From Catenibacterium mitsuokai (lineage in GTDB: Bacteria; Bacillota_I; Bacilli_A; Erysipelotrichales; Coprobacillaceae), in NCBI RefSeq assembly GCF_025148785.1, contig NZ_CP102271.1:1087569-1151568 (forward strand): DNA of 64,000 nt, in the 5' to 3' direction. Below, one piece after another: positions 8,382 through 17,379 of the stretch. The position numbers and the translations under genes are program-made. The notes under the pieces were generated by a model, which was not told where the DNA came from, searched no databases, and worked only from the letters and a program-made list of their open reading frames with translations. Position 1 is the first letter of the stretch; the number at the start of each line of letters is the position of its first letter.

Positions 8382-9368
8382 ATGGTAGGAATTATCCTTG
8401 CGAGTCATGGACAGTTTGCAGAAGGCATTTTCCAGTCAGGATCTATGATCTTTGGTGATCAGGCTAACGTTAAAGCCTGCACATTAATGCCTAGCGAAGG
8501 CCCAGATGATATTCGCAGAAAAATGGAAGAAGCGATTGCTGGTTTTGAAAATCAGGATGAAGTATTATTCCTTGTAGACCTTTGGGGTGGAACACCATTC
8601 AATCAGGCAAGTGCTTTACTTAATGGACATGAAGATAAGTGGGCTATTGTCACTGGTTTAAATTTACCAATGTTGATTGAAACTTACGCATCTCGTATGT
8701 CTATGGAAACAGCTCATGAAATCGCAACACATGTCACTGAAGTGGCAAGAGATGGTGTTAAACCAAAACCTGAAACACTAGAACCTAAGAAGGAAGAAAA
8801 GGCAGCAGCAGCTGCACCAGCACCTCAGGGCGCTATTCCTGAAGGAACAGTTATTGGTGATGGTCACATCAAGTATGTATTAGCAAGAATTGATTCACGT
8901 TTATTACATGGTCAGGTTGCTACTGCATGGACTAAGACAACTCAGCCAAACCGTATCATCGTAGTATCTGATGGTGTGGCTCACGATGATCTTAGAAAAG
9001 AAATGATTATTCAGGCAGCACCTCCAGGTGTTAAAGCTCACGTTGTACCAATCGATAAGATGATCCAGGTTGCTAAGGATCCACGTTTTGGTAACACAAA
9101 AGCATTAGTATTATTCGAAAACCCACAGGATGCACTTCGTGCAATCGAAGGTGGCGTTGACATTAAGACATTGAACTTAGGTTCTATGGCTCATTCACAG
9201 GGTAAAGTCGTTTGTACTAAAGCCGTATCAATGAGTCAGGATGATGTTGATACTATTGAAAAGATTATGGCTAAGGGTGTTAAGTTTGATGTGCGTAAAG
9301 TACCAAATGATTCACCTGATAACATCAATGCAATCCTTAATAAAGCTAAAGAAGGATTGTCTAAATAA
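8382..9368 (+). CDS. manX: PTS mannose-family EIIAB component
   Basis: Cytoplasmic phosphotransfer protein of a mannose-class PTS: HPr~P to EIIA His, then EIIB His, then sugar. 328 residues. EIIA at about 1-125 with phospho-His 9 in LASHG and LVDLWGGTPFN. An Ala/Pro/Lys linker follows (KKEEKAAAAAPAPQGA). EIIB at about 165-328 starts VLARIDSRLLHGQVATAW with phospho-His near 176. First gene of a four-gene operon with IIC, IID and ManO. Gut firmicute Man-PTS typically import glucose, mannose and glucosamine; the specificity here is inferred only from family. Confidence 0.95.
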   Translation: MVGIILASHGQFAEGIFQSGSMIFGDQANVKACTLMPSEGPDDIRRKMEEAIAGFENQDEVLFLVDLWGGTPFNQASALLNGHEDKWAIVTGLNLPMLIETYASRMSMETAHEIATHVTEVARDGVKPKPETLEPKKEEKAAAAAPAPQGAIPEGTVIGDGHIKYVLARIDSRLLHGQVATAWTKTTQPNRIIVVSDGVAHDDLRKEMIIQAAPPGVKAHVVPIDKMIQVAKDPRFGNTKALVLFENPQDALRAIEGGVDIKTLNLGSMAHSQGKVVCTKAVSMSQDDVDTIEKIMAKGVKFDVRKVPNDSPDNINAILNKAKEGLSK

Positions 9369-9383
9369 GGGAGGAAATAATTT

Positions 9384-10199
9384 ATGTCAGCAATTTCAAT
9401 TGTGCTGATTGCGATTGTTGCTTTACTTGCAGGTATGGAAGGTATTCTTGATGAATTCCAGTTCCATCAGCCTCTAGTAGCATGTACGTTAATCGGCTTA
9501 GTTACTGGCCACTTAAAGGAAGGTATCATCCTTGGTGGTTCATTACAGATGATTGCCCTTGGTTGGGCAAACGTTGGTGCTGCTGTTGCACCAGATGCCG
9601 CTCTTGCATCAGTTGCTTCAGCAATCATCATGGTATTAGGTTTACAGGGTGGTAGTACAAACGTTACTAACGCTATCAATACTTCTATCGCTGTTGCCGT
9701 TCCACTATCAGTTGCAGGTTTATTCTTAACAATGATCTGTCGTACTCTTGCAATCCCTATGGTTCACTTCATGGATGGAGCTGCAGAAAAAGGTGACTAT
9801 AAGGCTATTGAAAGATGGCAGGTTGCTGCAATCTTAATGCAGGGTCTTCGTATTATGATCCCAGCAGTTATCCTTTGCTTCGTTCCAGCTAAGGTTGTAA
9901 CAGGTGCATTAAATTCTATGCCAGCTTGGTTATCTGGTGGTATGGCTGTTGGCGGTGGTATGGTTGCCGCTGTAGGTTATGCAATGGTTATCAACATGAT
10001 GGCTACAAAAGAAACTTGGCCATTCTTCGCTCTTGGTTTCGTTTTAGCAGCTATCTCAGAACTTACATTAATCGCATTAGGTGTTATTGGTGTTGTTCTT
10101 GCTTTAATCTATCTTGGATTAAAAGACAATGCTGGTAAAGGTAATGGTGGCGCTGGAGGATCTGGAGATCCACTTGGTGACATCTTAAACGACTATTAA
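9384..10199 (+). CDS. manY: PTS mannose-family EIIC component
   Basis: Integral membrane sugar channel subunit, 271 residues, many hydrophobic helices. Starts MSAISIVLIAIVALLAGMEG and contains the family hallmark GLVTGHLKEGIILGGSLQMIALGW. Lies 15 nt after the EIIAB stop with RBS GGGAGG. The C-terminal Gly-rich tail (GKGNGGAGGSGDPLGDIL) is common in this class. Works with the EIID gene that follows. Confidence 0.95.
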   Translation: MSAISIVLIAIVALLAGMEGILDEFQFHQPLVACTLIGLVTGHLKEGIILGGSLQMIALGWANVGAAVAPDAALASVASAIIMVLGLQGGSTNVTNAINTSIAVAVPLSVAGLFLTMICRTLAIPMVHFMDGAAEKGDYKAIERWQVAAILMQGLRIMIPAVILCFVPAKVVTGALNSMPAWLSGGMAVGGGMVAAVGYAMVINMMATKETWPFFALGFVLAAISELTLIALGVIGVVLALIYLGLKDNAGKGNGGAGGSGDPLGDILNDY

Positions 10200-10219
10200 T
10201 CTGAAGGAGGACGAACATT

Positions 10220-11137
10220 ATGGCAGATAAGATTACACTATCTAAAAAAGATAGAATGGACGTATGCTGGCGTCATCAGTTCCTTCAGGGTTCTTGGAAC
10301 TATGAACGTATGCAGAATGGTGGTTGGTGTTATTCAATTATCCCAGCTATCAAGAAATTATATACAAAAGAAGAAGATAGAGCCGCTGCATTAAAGCGTC
10401 ATCTAGAATTCTATAATACACATCCTTATGTATCAGCTCCAGTTATGGGTGTTACATTAGCACTTGAAGAAGAACGTGCAAATGGTATGCCTGTAGATGA
10501 CCAGACTGTACAGGGTGTTAAAGTTGGTATGATGGGACCTCTTGCTGGTGTTGGTGACCCAGTATTCTGGTTTACAGTAAGACCAATCTTAGGTGCATTA
10601 GGTGCTTCACTTGCATTATCAGGAAGCATTGTTGGACCATTACTATTCTTCGTAGTATGGAACTTAGTACGTATCGCATTCTTATGGTATACACAGGAAT
10701 TCGGTTATAAAGTAGGTACTTCTATTGCTAAGGATATGTCAGGAGGACTTCTTGGTAAAGTTACTGAAGGTGCTTCTATCCTTGGTATGTTCATCATCGG
10801 TGCATTAGTACAGAGATGGGTATCTATCAGCTTTACTCCAGTAGTATCTCAGGTTACTCAGTCTAAAGGTGCTTATATCGAATGGGATAAGTTACCAAAG
10901 GGTGCTGCAGGTATCAAAGAAGCATTAAGTCAGTATAGCTCACTTGGTGCTAATGGATTAAACCAGGTTAAGGTTACTACTTTACAGCAGAACTTAGACC
11001 AGTTAGTACCTGGTTTAGCAGCATTATTACTTACATTATTATGCTGTTACTTATTAAAGAAAAAGGTATCTCCAATCGTTATCATCATCGCATTATTCGT
11101 TGTTGGTATCGTTGCAAGAGTTATCGGTATTATGTAA
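10220..11137 (+). CDS. manZ: PTS mannose-family EIID component
   Basis: Membrane partner of EIIC, 305 residues. Seen: LSKKDRMDVCWRHQFLQGSWNYERMQNGGWCYSII in overlapping family motifs near residues 6-40, the conserved GPLAGVGDPVFWFTVRPI near 110, and hydrophobic helices at the C terminus. RBS GAAGGAGG is 12 nt upstream. Also the usual receptor component for pediocin-like bacteriocins and some phages in related Man-PTS systems (family knowledge). Confidence 0.95.
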   Translation: MADKITLSKKDRMDVCWRHQFLQGSWNYERMQNGGWCYSIIPAIKKLYTKEEDRAAALKRHLEFYNTHPYVSAPVMGVTLALEEERANGMPVDDQTVQGVKVGMMGPLAGVGDPVFWFTVRPILGALGASLALSGSIVGPLLFFVVWNLVRIAFLWYTQEFGYKVGTSIAKDMSGGLLGKVTEGASILGMFIIGALVQRWVSISFTPVVSQVTQSKGAYIEWDKLPKGAAGIKEALSQYSSLGANGLNQVKVTTLQQNLDQLVPGLAALLLTLLCCYLLKKKVSPIVIIIALFVVGIVARVIGIM

Positions 11138-11142
11138 TCAAT

Positions 11143-11163
11143 AGAGGCAGTTTTACTGCCTCT
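11143..11163 (+). promoter_or_regulatory. Intergenic hairpin between manZ and manO
   Basis: AGAGGCAGT-TTT-ACTGCCTCT, perfect 9-bp stem, with only a weak T tract after it. It may act as a partial terminator or an mRNA processing/stability element, lowering expression of manO relative to the transporter. Confidence 0.6.
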
Positions 11164-11184
11164 TATCTTTAAGGAGGAAATAAA

Positions 11185-11583
11185 ATGGCGCAATCACAAA
11201 ATACAAAAGTTGATTTTTCAATTAAAGCGACTTCACTAAATGGTTTAACTAACTATGGGGATGTCATGGTAGGGGACAAGGCCTTTGAGTTCTATAACGA
11301 AAAGAATAAAGAAGACTTTATTCAGATTCCATGGGAAGAAATTGATTATATCAGTGCTTCTGTATATTTTAATAAGAAAATTGCACGCTTCGCAATATTT
11401 ACTAAAAACAATGGACATTTTACTTTCTCTACACGTGATAATGTGAAAACATTACAGGTGGTTGGAAATCATTTTCCTAAAGAAAAAATGTATCGTTCTC
11501 CTACATTCCTTACCATTATTAAAAGGGGTATACGATACATCTTTGACTCTAAATATCGACACAAAGTCAATGATCAGGCTTAA
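11185..11583 (+). CDS. manO: DUF956 family protein (ManO), Man-PTS accessory
   Basis: 132-residue cytoplasmic protein typical of the last gene in firmicute mannose-PTS operons. Seen: VDFSIKATSLNGLTNYGDVMVGDKAFEFYN, then IPWEEIDYISASVYFNKKIARFAIFT and the C-terminal RSPTFLTIIKRG region. ManO/DUF956 has a proposed regulatory role for the Man-PTS, mechanism unclear. RBS AAGGAGG just upstream; ends in a strong terminator. Confidence 0.9.
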   Translation: MAQSQNTKVDFSIKATSLNGLTNYGDVMVGDKAFEFYNEKNKEDFIQIPWEEIDYISASVYFNKKIARFAIFTKNNGHFTFSTRDNVKTLQVVGNHFPKEKMYRSPTFLTIIKRGIRYIFDSKYRHKVNDQA

Positions 11584-11602
11584 TTGCCTGATCATTTTTT
11601 TT
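11571..11602 (+). terminator. Terminator of man operon
   Basis: TGATCAGGC/GCCTGATCA perfect 9-bp stem, 6-nt loop, then eight T. It spans the 3' ends of manO and the convergent tetR gene and could work in both directions. Confidence 0.88.
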
Positions 11603-12158
11603 CTGTTCCACGAAGAATAAGATCTGTGAGGATATGAGATAATTCTTCGATAGAGATATTATGATTATTCATAAACCAGTTCATATACACAGATAAAATA
11701 CCAGGAATATAGAAATCAGCCACAATATTAAATTTCTGTATATCTAATTCCTGTTCCTTTTCAATACGTTTACGAATATATTCTTTAATCGCTTCTACAA
11801 TCTTTACTATTAAAATAGAGCGATTATTTGTCTTAAAGAGATGACTAAAGAAGACTAGATCACTATTAATGATTTCAGTAAACTGACTAAAGACTTCTGT
11901 GAGGAAATCAGTCATATTCGTAAATTCTATTGTATCAAGTCTTTTGATGAATGTATCAACCATCAGGTTTTCTATCTCTTCCATAACTTCATAGATATCT
12001 GAATAGTAGTTATAGAATGTTTTACGGTTGATATCTGCTTTTTTAGAGATATCAGTGATTGTAATATGATTGATTTCTTTTTCGGATAAAAGTTCTACAA
12101 AAGCATTATATATTGCACGTTTTGTTTTAAGAACACGTCTGTCCATCTTTTTATCCAT
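11592..12158 (-). CDS. TetR/AcrR-family transcriptional regulator
   Basis: 188 residues. N-terminal HTH ITITDISKKADINRKTFYNYYSD near residues 33-55, followed by a helical ligand-binding domain with 'TFYNYY' as in DhaS/AcrR-like members. Convergent with the man operon and divergent from the HD-domain gene; the 12159-12288 gap holds repeated ACATGTATA/TTACATGT half-sites that could be its operator. Possible minus promoter TGGTCA-N17-TACTAA in that gap. Ligand and targets unknown. Confidence 0.88.
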   Translation of the reverse strand: MDKKMDRRVLKTKRAIYNAFVELLSEKEINHITITDISKKADINRKTFYNYYSDIYEVMEEIENLMVDTFIKRLDTIEFTNMTDFLTEVFSQFTEIINSDLVFFSHLFKTNNRSILIVKIVEAIKEYIRKRIEKEQELDIQKFNIVADFYIPGILSVYMNWFMNNHNISIEELSHILTDLILRGTEKK

Positions 12159-12288
12159 AGTTATATCTCACTTTCTAGTAAATATGTATATTTAGTATCA
12201 CATGTATATTATTCTGACCATTTTTTTATTTACATGTCTATATTATAATACATGCGGATTGAGGGTTTCAATAATGGAGGATAAATGA

Positions 12289-12723
12289 ATGACATACATT
12301 ATTCAAAAGAAATTACGTTATCTAGAGAATTGTGGTCGAATCAATGAAACGAAGAATTATATACAGCATGGTTCTATTTCTGTTTATACACATTGTGTAA
12401 ATGTCGCTCGTATGAGTGTTAAGATTGCGAAATGGCTCCCAATACAAGTCAATATGGACGCTTTAGTCATTGGCGCATTATTACATGATTATTTCTTATA
12501 TGACTGGCATGATGGAGAAGGAAGACATCTCCACGGGTTCACTCATCCAGAATGTGCTTATAAAAATGCGGAAATGGATTATACATTATCACCACGAGTT
12601 AAAAATATTATAGTCAGACATATGTTTCCTTTAACTCCTATTCCTCCAGCATGCAAAGAAGCATGGATTGTATGTATTGCGGATAAGATTTGTGCAATAG
12701 AAGAGACGTTGTTTAACAGATAA
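12289..12723 (+). CDS. HD-domain protein, putative phosphohydrolase
   Basis: 144 residues. The HD metal-binding pattern is visible: THCVNVA (His, ~residue 36), LLHDYFLYDW (HD, ~66-67), HPECAYKNA (His), and D in CIADKICAIEE. Such small HD proteins cleave phosphoester bonds in nucleotides or signalling molecules. RBS GGAGG 7-8 nt upstream. Alone between a TetR regulator and a terminator. Substrate unknown. Confidence 0.82.
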   Translation: MTYIIQKKLRYLENCGRINETKNYIQHGSISVYTHCVNVARMSVKIAKWLPIQVNMDALVIGALLHDYFLYDWHDGEGRHLHGFTHPECAYKNAEMDYTLSPRVKNIIVRHMFPLTPIPPACKEAWIVCIADKICAIEETLFNR

Positions 12724-12747
12724 GCTAGAATTTCTAGCTTTTTTTCA
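12722..12747 (+). terminator. Terminator of HD-domain gene
   Basis: AAGCTAGAA…TTCTAGCTT stem overlapping the stop codon, followed by TTTTT. Confidence 0.8.
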
Positions 12748-12769
12748 TAGGGATAATACTAATTCTTGA

Positions 12770-12822
12770 TTAGAAATCAAAAATAACTACCTCTAGTCTG
12801 TGGAAAAGCTTGAAGTAGTTAA
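12770..12822 (-). terminator. Terminator of the two-component operon
   Basis: On the minus strand, AACTAC…GTAGTT arms (12785-12790/12815-12820), then a T-rich tract. A second inverted repeat AGAAC-ACC…GGT-GTTCT lies between it and the kinase stop codon. Exact stem boundaries uncertain. Confidence 0.5.
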
Positions 12823-12866
12823 TTAAGTCTAAGAACAACCGCTTGCTGGTAGTTCTATCTTTGTCT

Positions 12867-14096
12867 TTATAGTTTGACTTGAACACTAAAATAACGATAT
12901 GAGTAATCATAGGTGATCTCACCATGATACTTATTGACTATATTCATAATAGAACGCATTCCAAACCCATGCCCTCTCTCTTCTTTAGTAGTATTGAAGT
13001 ATGGATTATCAACAAGAGGATTATTGATGCTTGTATTCTTAATATCAATAATGAAATCATTATTCTCTTTATAAATATCAAGAATAATCTTCTTAATAGA
13101 CTTTGATGTACAATTCTCAATCGCATTATCTAATAAGTTACCTAGTAATACATAGAAGTCTACTTTGTCTATAGGGATATCATCATCAAATTGACTGGCA
13201 ATAAATTCAATATTCTTATCTTTAATCTTAGATAATTGAGAAGATAGTATAAGATTCAAAGAGGCATTGCCTGTATCCACTGTTTGTGTTTTATTTATTG
13301 TATGTAATTGGTTATGAATATGATTATTGAGTGATTCATAATCTTTTTTTTCACAATCATCCAGTAATGACAACAACATATGATTCATATCATGTTTAAT
13401 CTTTCTGATTTCGTTCATATGAGAAATGATATTTTCATAATTCTTCTTATTGAATTTCAATTCCTCATTGTTTAATTTTACTAGATAATTCTCTTTCTCT
13501 ATACTTAGTATTCTATTAACCATCTGATAGATCAATATCACAAGAATAGTAATCAGTACAATTTCTATAGAACTTTCAATGGGAAGAGAACCTTTCTTGA
13601 AAATAGTTATAAGATAAGACAAATAGATGAGTATTAATACAGAATGGATACCAAGATAGAAGGCGGTATATTCTTTAATACGCAGTAAATAATTCTTAAA
13701 TAAATGCCCTGTTAGAAGTAAAAATAAACATAAAAGGATATCTGAACCATAGATTGTATCATGAATAGGTAAAACTAGATCATATATAAAAATATTGATA
13801 CCCCATGTCATAATCACATAGGTAAGAACCTTAAGAAAGATAAAGTAGAGTGATATAAATAGACATTCTAGAAGACTGTCCTGTTTAAACAGAATTAAGC
13901 ATAAACCTAATAGACATATACTAAGAAGTCCATTGTGTATCAACATAGAAGAAATAATAGAAACAGATGCTAATAAGACTATGGAACCAATAAACTTCAT
14001 CAGGTTCTTTTTTATGTTGATAGAATACACATAGTAGAAAAATGACAACAACATCAAGGATAGTGCAATGAAACTTATATTATTTGTTTCTAACAT
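12867..14096 (-). CDS. Sensor histidine kinase, AgrC/GHKL type
   Basis: 409 residues from ATG 14096 (RBS GGAGGTG). The N-terminal ~200 residues contain about six hydrophobic segments, as in AgrC/ComD receptors that sense peptides. Then a coiled region, the DHp-like HMNEIRKIKHDMNHMLLSL with the phospho-His in IKHDMNH, the N box GNLLDNAIENC and the G box GHGFGMRSIMNIVNKYHG. The start overlaps the stop of the response-regulator gene by one base (TGATG). Probably senses a peptide or an envelope signal and controls the divergent ABC genes (14923-17336). No AgrD/AgrB-like genes are adjacent. Confidence 0.9.
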   Translation of the reverse strand: MLETNNISFIALSLMLLSFFYYVYSINIKKNLMKFIGSIVLLASVSIISSMLIHNGLLSICLLGLCLILFKQDSLLECLFISLYFIFLKVLTYVIMTWGINIFIYDLVLPIHDTIYGSDILLCLFLLLTGHLFKNYLLRIKEYTAFYLGIHSVLILIYLSYLITIFKKGSLPIESSIEIVLITILVILIYQMVNRILSIEKENYLVKLNNEELKFNKKNYENIISHMNEIRKIKHDMNHMLLSLLDDCEKKDYESLNNHIHNQLHTINKTQTVDTGNASLNLILSSQLSKIKDKNIEFIASQFDDDIPIDKVDFYVLLGNLLDNAIENCTSKSIKKIILDIYKENNDFIIDIKNTSINNPLVDNPYFNTTKEERGHGFGMRSIMNIVNKYHGEITYDYSYRYFSVQVKL

Positions 14097-14785
14097 CAAA
14101 GATGCACCTCCTTCATATACTCTAATACAAGCTTTTTCTTTCTTCTACTTATTGGTATCTGGTAATGCTCACTTATATATAATGTTGTACCTTCTAGCTT
14201 GGTCACCTTTTTCATGTTTACTAGATAAGAACGTCCTACTCTTTTGAAATGATTAGAATCAATCGTTCTTTCTACATCACTTAGCTGCATATTGACAGTA
14301 ATAGAAGATGTATCAAAATGTATCTCTGTTTGATGATTGAAGCTTTCACAATAAAGAATAGACTCTTTTCTTAATATATAGGCATTTCCATTGATATAAA
14401 ATGTCACACTTGGATGTAAATGAGACAAATGATAGTTGATTTCTTCTAATACATCAGGCATTTCTATATCTAGATTCTCTTTTCTAATAAAGTCAAAAGG
14501 ATGAATATTACAAGCTTTATAAACAAGTTCATTATGGCTAGTAATAAAGATGATTAAGGCATTTTGATGTCTTTTTTTATACTCTTTCGCAAGATCTAAT
14601 CCTGAAACATGAGGCATATCGATATCGAGAAATAAGACATCAAAATATATATCTATAGGAAATTGTAAGGCATCTATATACGTATTAAGCTCTATATCTG
14701 TAGATGAGAAGAAATCACTTATATGATGACAAACATGTTTTAAGTCATTTTCTTCATCATCTACAATCGCAATTTTGTACGCCAT
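14096..14785 (-). CDS. LytTR-family response regulator
   Basis: 229 residues. Receiver domain MAYKIAIVDDEENDLKHV with acidic pair, phospho-Asp in VLFLDIDMPHVSGLDLA, and Lys near RKEN. C-terminal LytTR DNA-binding domain (ESILYCESFNHQTEIHF, FKRVGRSYLVNMKKVTKLEG). ATG 14785 chosen because AAGGAG lies 9 nt upstream; earlier in-frame ATGs lack spacing. First gene of the operon with the kinase. LytTR regulators usually bind paired 9-bp direct repeats, here expected in 14786-14922. Confidence 0.92.
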   Translation of the reverse strand: MAYKIAIVDDEENDLKHVCHHISDFFSSTDIELNTYIDALQFPIDIYFDVLFLDIDMPHVSGLDLAKEYKKRHQNALIIFITSHNELVYKACNIHPFDFIRKENLDIEMPDVLEEINYHLSHLHPSVTFYINGNAYILRKESILYCESFNHQTEIHFDTSSITVNMQLSDVERTIDSNHFKRVGRSYLVNMKKVTKLEGTTLYISEHYQIPISRRKKKLVLEYMKEVHL

Positions 14786-14922
14786 AGATTTCATCTCCTT
14801 ATCATTGACGCTTTTAAATAGACCATTAACGATCACACAATTGAATATATATTATGTATTATCTAAAATGAAATAAACAAAAGAACTATTAATTATATTC
14901 TAACATATTAAGGAGATAATTT

Positions 14923-15780
14923 ATGAAACAATTCTTCTACTTATTTAAATCCAAAAAGAAACTTCTCTTATTTTCTATTTATTTCATTGCGATTGTTGCA
15001 GGAATATTCATCAGCTATAAAGGAGCTTATGGATCTATTCCTGAAAAAGAAATGATACTAATGAAATCAAAGGATCCTGAAATGGGCTTAGACTTCTTCT
15101 ATTGCTTACAGGATTCAGGACTTACACTTATATTATATGTCCTTACAACACTCATTGTGCCTAATATCATTAGTGCTGATTTCTTATTATATAATCATAA
15201 TAAATTCAATCATTTTATGATAACACGCATGTCTTCTTCTCTTTATCATAAAAAAGAAAGACAATTCAATTTTCTTGCAACATTTATTCTTATTCTTATG
15301 ACTCATCTACTTACAATACTAATCATTCATCTTTTCTTTTTTAAGATTTCTTTCTCTATTAATCCAATCTATATGAATGCGACTAGACAGACTCATCTAT
15401 TATCGAGTTCATTACTTCTTAATCTTATTATTTATATGATTCTTTCATCATTAGGCTATGCATTCTTTTCTCATTTCTTATTCTCATTACAGTATTTTAT
15501 TAAGAATGTCTATCTCTATAGAACTTTAGGTTTGCTTGTATCTCTTATTCTTTATATTGGCGCATCTGTTTTATCTCATACATTCTATAATACATCAGGA
15601 AGCTTATTAGCCACATTGGCTTATTTCCTTAATATCATAAATATTCTCACCCCAAGCATTATTAAAAGTCCTGTTTTAAATAACAATCCTCATCTTTTCT
15701 ATATTGGTACGGCATTAATTTATTATCTCTTGTCATCTATTCTTTTTGGAATGAGGGATTATCATGACTCCACTACTTAA
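14923..15780 (+). CDS. Multi-pass membrane protein, probable ABC transporter permease subunit
   Basis: 285 residues with about six hydrophobic helices and a Lys-rich N terminus (FKSKKKLLLFSIYF). Not recognisable as a named family, but its position at the head of an operon with a second membrane protein, an ABC ATPase and a third membrane protein suggests an ABC-2-like permease. RBS TTAAGGAG 7 nt upstream. Divergently transcribed from the LytTR/kinase operon, which probably controls it. Overlaps the next gene by 17 nt. Confidence 0.65.
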   Translation: MKQFFYLFKSKKKLLLFSIYFIAIVAGIFISYKGAYGSIPEKEMILMKSKDPEMGLDFFYCLQDSGLTLILYVLTTLIVPNIISADFLLYNHNKFNHFMITRMSSSLYHKKERQFNFLATFILILMTHLLTILIIHLFFFKISFSINPIYMNATRQTHLLSSSLLLNLIIYMILSSLGYAFFSHFLFSLQYFIKNVYLYRTLGLLVSLILYIGASVLSHTFYNTSGSLLATLAYFLNIINILTPSIIKSPVLNNNPHLFYIGTALIYYLLSSILFGMRDYHDSTT

Positions 15781-16252
15781 ACTTATTAAGAAACAGGACA
15801 CCATTTCACTTATTGTATTGATTCTTCTTATTCCTGTAGTCACGCGGTTAAATAAAAGAGTTAACTTCATTTATATACTTCTCACAAGTAACTATATCAC
15901 CTTGATTTTGAATATTACTTATCTAGTGATTATGTATAAGAAGGTGATGATCATCAATGGTATCAATCATACTTTGATTACACGTATGGGATATAAGAAT
16001 ACACAACAAACCACCTATTCTTTTATGATTATTATTACACTATCTCTCTTGATTATTCTCTATACCTTCTTATTTCTTGTATATGGTATCTCTCAAATGA
16101 GTATCAAGCTTCTATTGATGTTAGTCTGTTACACATTTCTTTACTTTTTTGAGATATCTATTATATATCTGCAGTTCAATAGAAAATCAAACATTCTCTA
16201 TATCGCTTTACCTATCATTATCAATCTTGTTTATCATTACATGTTTTTCTAG
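15764..16252 (+). CDS. Small membrane protein of ABC operon
   Basis: 162 residues, four or so hydrophobic segments, Ile/Leu/Tyr rich; no family recognised. Start ATG 15764 lies inside the end of the previous gene, which suggests translational coupling. Likely a permease half or accessory subunit of the same transporter. Confidence 0.6.
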   Translation: MTPLLKLIKKQDTISLIVLILLIPVVTRLNKRVNFIYILLTSNYITLILNITYLVIMYKKVMIINGINHTLITRMGYKNTQQTTYSFMIIITLSLLIILYTFLFLVYGISQMSIKLLLMLVCYTFLYFFEISIIYLQFNRKSNILYIALPIIINLVYHYMFF

Positions 16253-16264
16253 GAGGGAATAAAG

Positions 16265-16870
16265 ATGTTGAAAGTCAATCATATTAAAAAGAGCTTTAAA
16301 CAAAACACTGTATTAGAAGATATAAATCTAGAAATAAATAAAGGAGAATGTCTCTATATACATGGAAAGAACGGATGTGGCAAATCTACACTCTTTAAGA
16401 TCATCTGCGATATTATCCAAAGTGATTCAGGCATTATTGAAAAGAAGCCTGATACATATATAGGTGCACTTATAGAAAATCCAGGATTTATTGAAAATGA
16501 ATCTTTAAGATTCAATCTTGAATTTCTAGCTTCTATTAATCATCACTATAATGAAGAAAGAATAAGAGAATTATGTCATATGTACTCATTAGATTATGAT
16601 TGTTCTTCTACACTTAAGAATTATTCTGTAGGTATGAGACAAAAAGCAGGTATTATTCAAGCAGTGATGGAAGATCAGAACCTTATTTTCTTTGATGAAC
16701 CAACAAGAGGCTTGGATGAAGAGAGAATTATCGTATTTGAGAATATGGTCAATACACTAGTAGAAGGTGGTAAAAGCATAGTGATTGCATCACATGACCG
16801 CTTACCACATGTTCACTATACATATACCTATTTACTAGAGGAGGGGAAACTTAAGAGTGAAGATTATTAA
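16265..16870 (+). CDS. ABC transporter ATP-binding protein
   Basis: 201 residues, a compact ATPase. Walker A HGKNGCGKST near residue 34-43, signature SVGMRQK (a variant of LSGGQ, as in drug- and lantibiotic-type exporters), Walker B LIFFDEPTRGLDE, and switch His in IASHD. Energises the membrane proteins encoded on each side. In this context (LytTR two-component system, several small membrane proteins) a role in peptide export or immunity is plausible but not shown. Confidence 0.92.
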   Translation: MLKVNHIKKSFKQNTVLEDINLEINKGECLYIHGKNGCGKSTLFKIICDIIQSDSGIIEKKPDTYIGALIENPGFIENESLRFNLEFLASINHHYNEERIRELCHMYSLDYDCSSTLKNYSVGMRQKAGIIQAVMEDQNLIFFDEPTRGLDEERIIVFENMVNTLVEGGKSIVIASHDRLPHVHYTYTYLLEEGKLKSEDY

Positions 16871-17336
16871 GAACTATGTTCCTCTCTTCATTCTATTTCT
16901 TATATGTAGAGAAGTATTTCATATCAACTTTTTTGATTATGCAGATATCAAATACTTCTTTCCTCAAAGACCTATTTATATTGTTTTCTCGCTTCTAGTT
17001 AATTACTTATATTTAAAAATAGTATTTGATTGTATCTTCCAGTATATTGAAATAGATATATTTTCAATTATCAGAATGGGAAGAAAGAAGTATCATACAA
17101 TGATGTTCAAAAGAATAGTGTTTACACTTGTTGAATTTGTTTTCTTTTCTATTCTCACTGATTTCTTCTTTTATGATATTCGTATCTTAGGACTTATAGG
17201 AACGGTCTGTATTGAAATAGGGGTAGGATTATGCATGTCTTTTTTCTATAAAAAACTAGGTTCTCATACGTTCATGATTGCATTCATACTTATTATGTTT
17301 ACTAAATATCTTATTACTTTGACTTCAGGATTTTAG
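16857..17336 (+). CDS. Membrane protein of ABC operon
   Basis: 159 residues with about four hydrophobic segments; no family recognised. Start GTG 16857 lies inside the ATPase gene (14-nt overlap), with AGGAGGGG about 8-12 nt upstream. Completes the four-gene operon. A weak hairpin TTCAGGA…TCCTGAA follows its stop. Confidence 0.6.
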   Translation: MKIIKNYVPLFILFLICREVFHINFFDYADIKYFFPQRPIYIVFSLLVNYLYLKIVFDCIFQYIEIDIFSIIRMGRKKYHTMMFKRIVFTLVEFVFFSILTDFFFYDIRILGLIGTVCIEIGVGLCMSFFYKKLGSHTFMIAFILIMFTKYLITLTSGF

Positions 17337-17379
17337 TCCTGAAACCTTTTGTGTTATGATTGTTCCATGGAGGTGTTTT

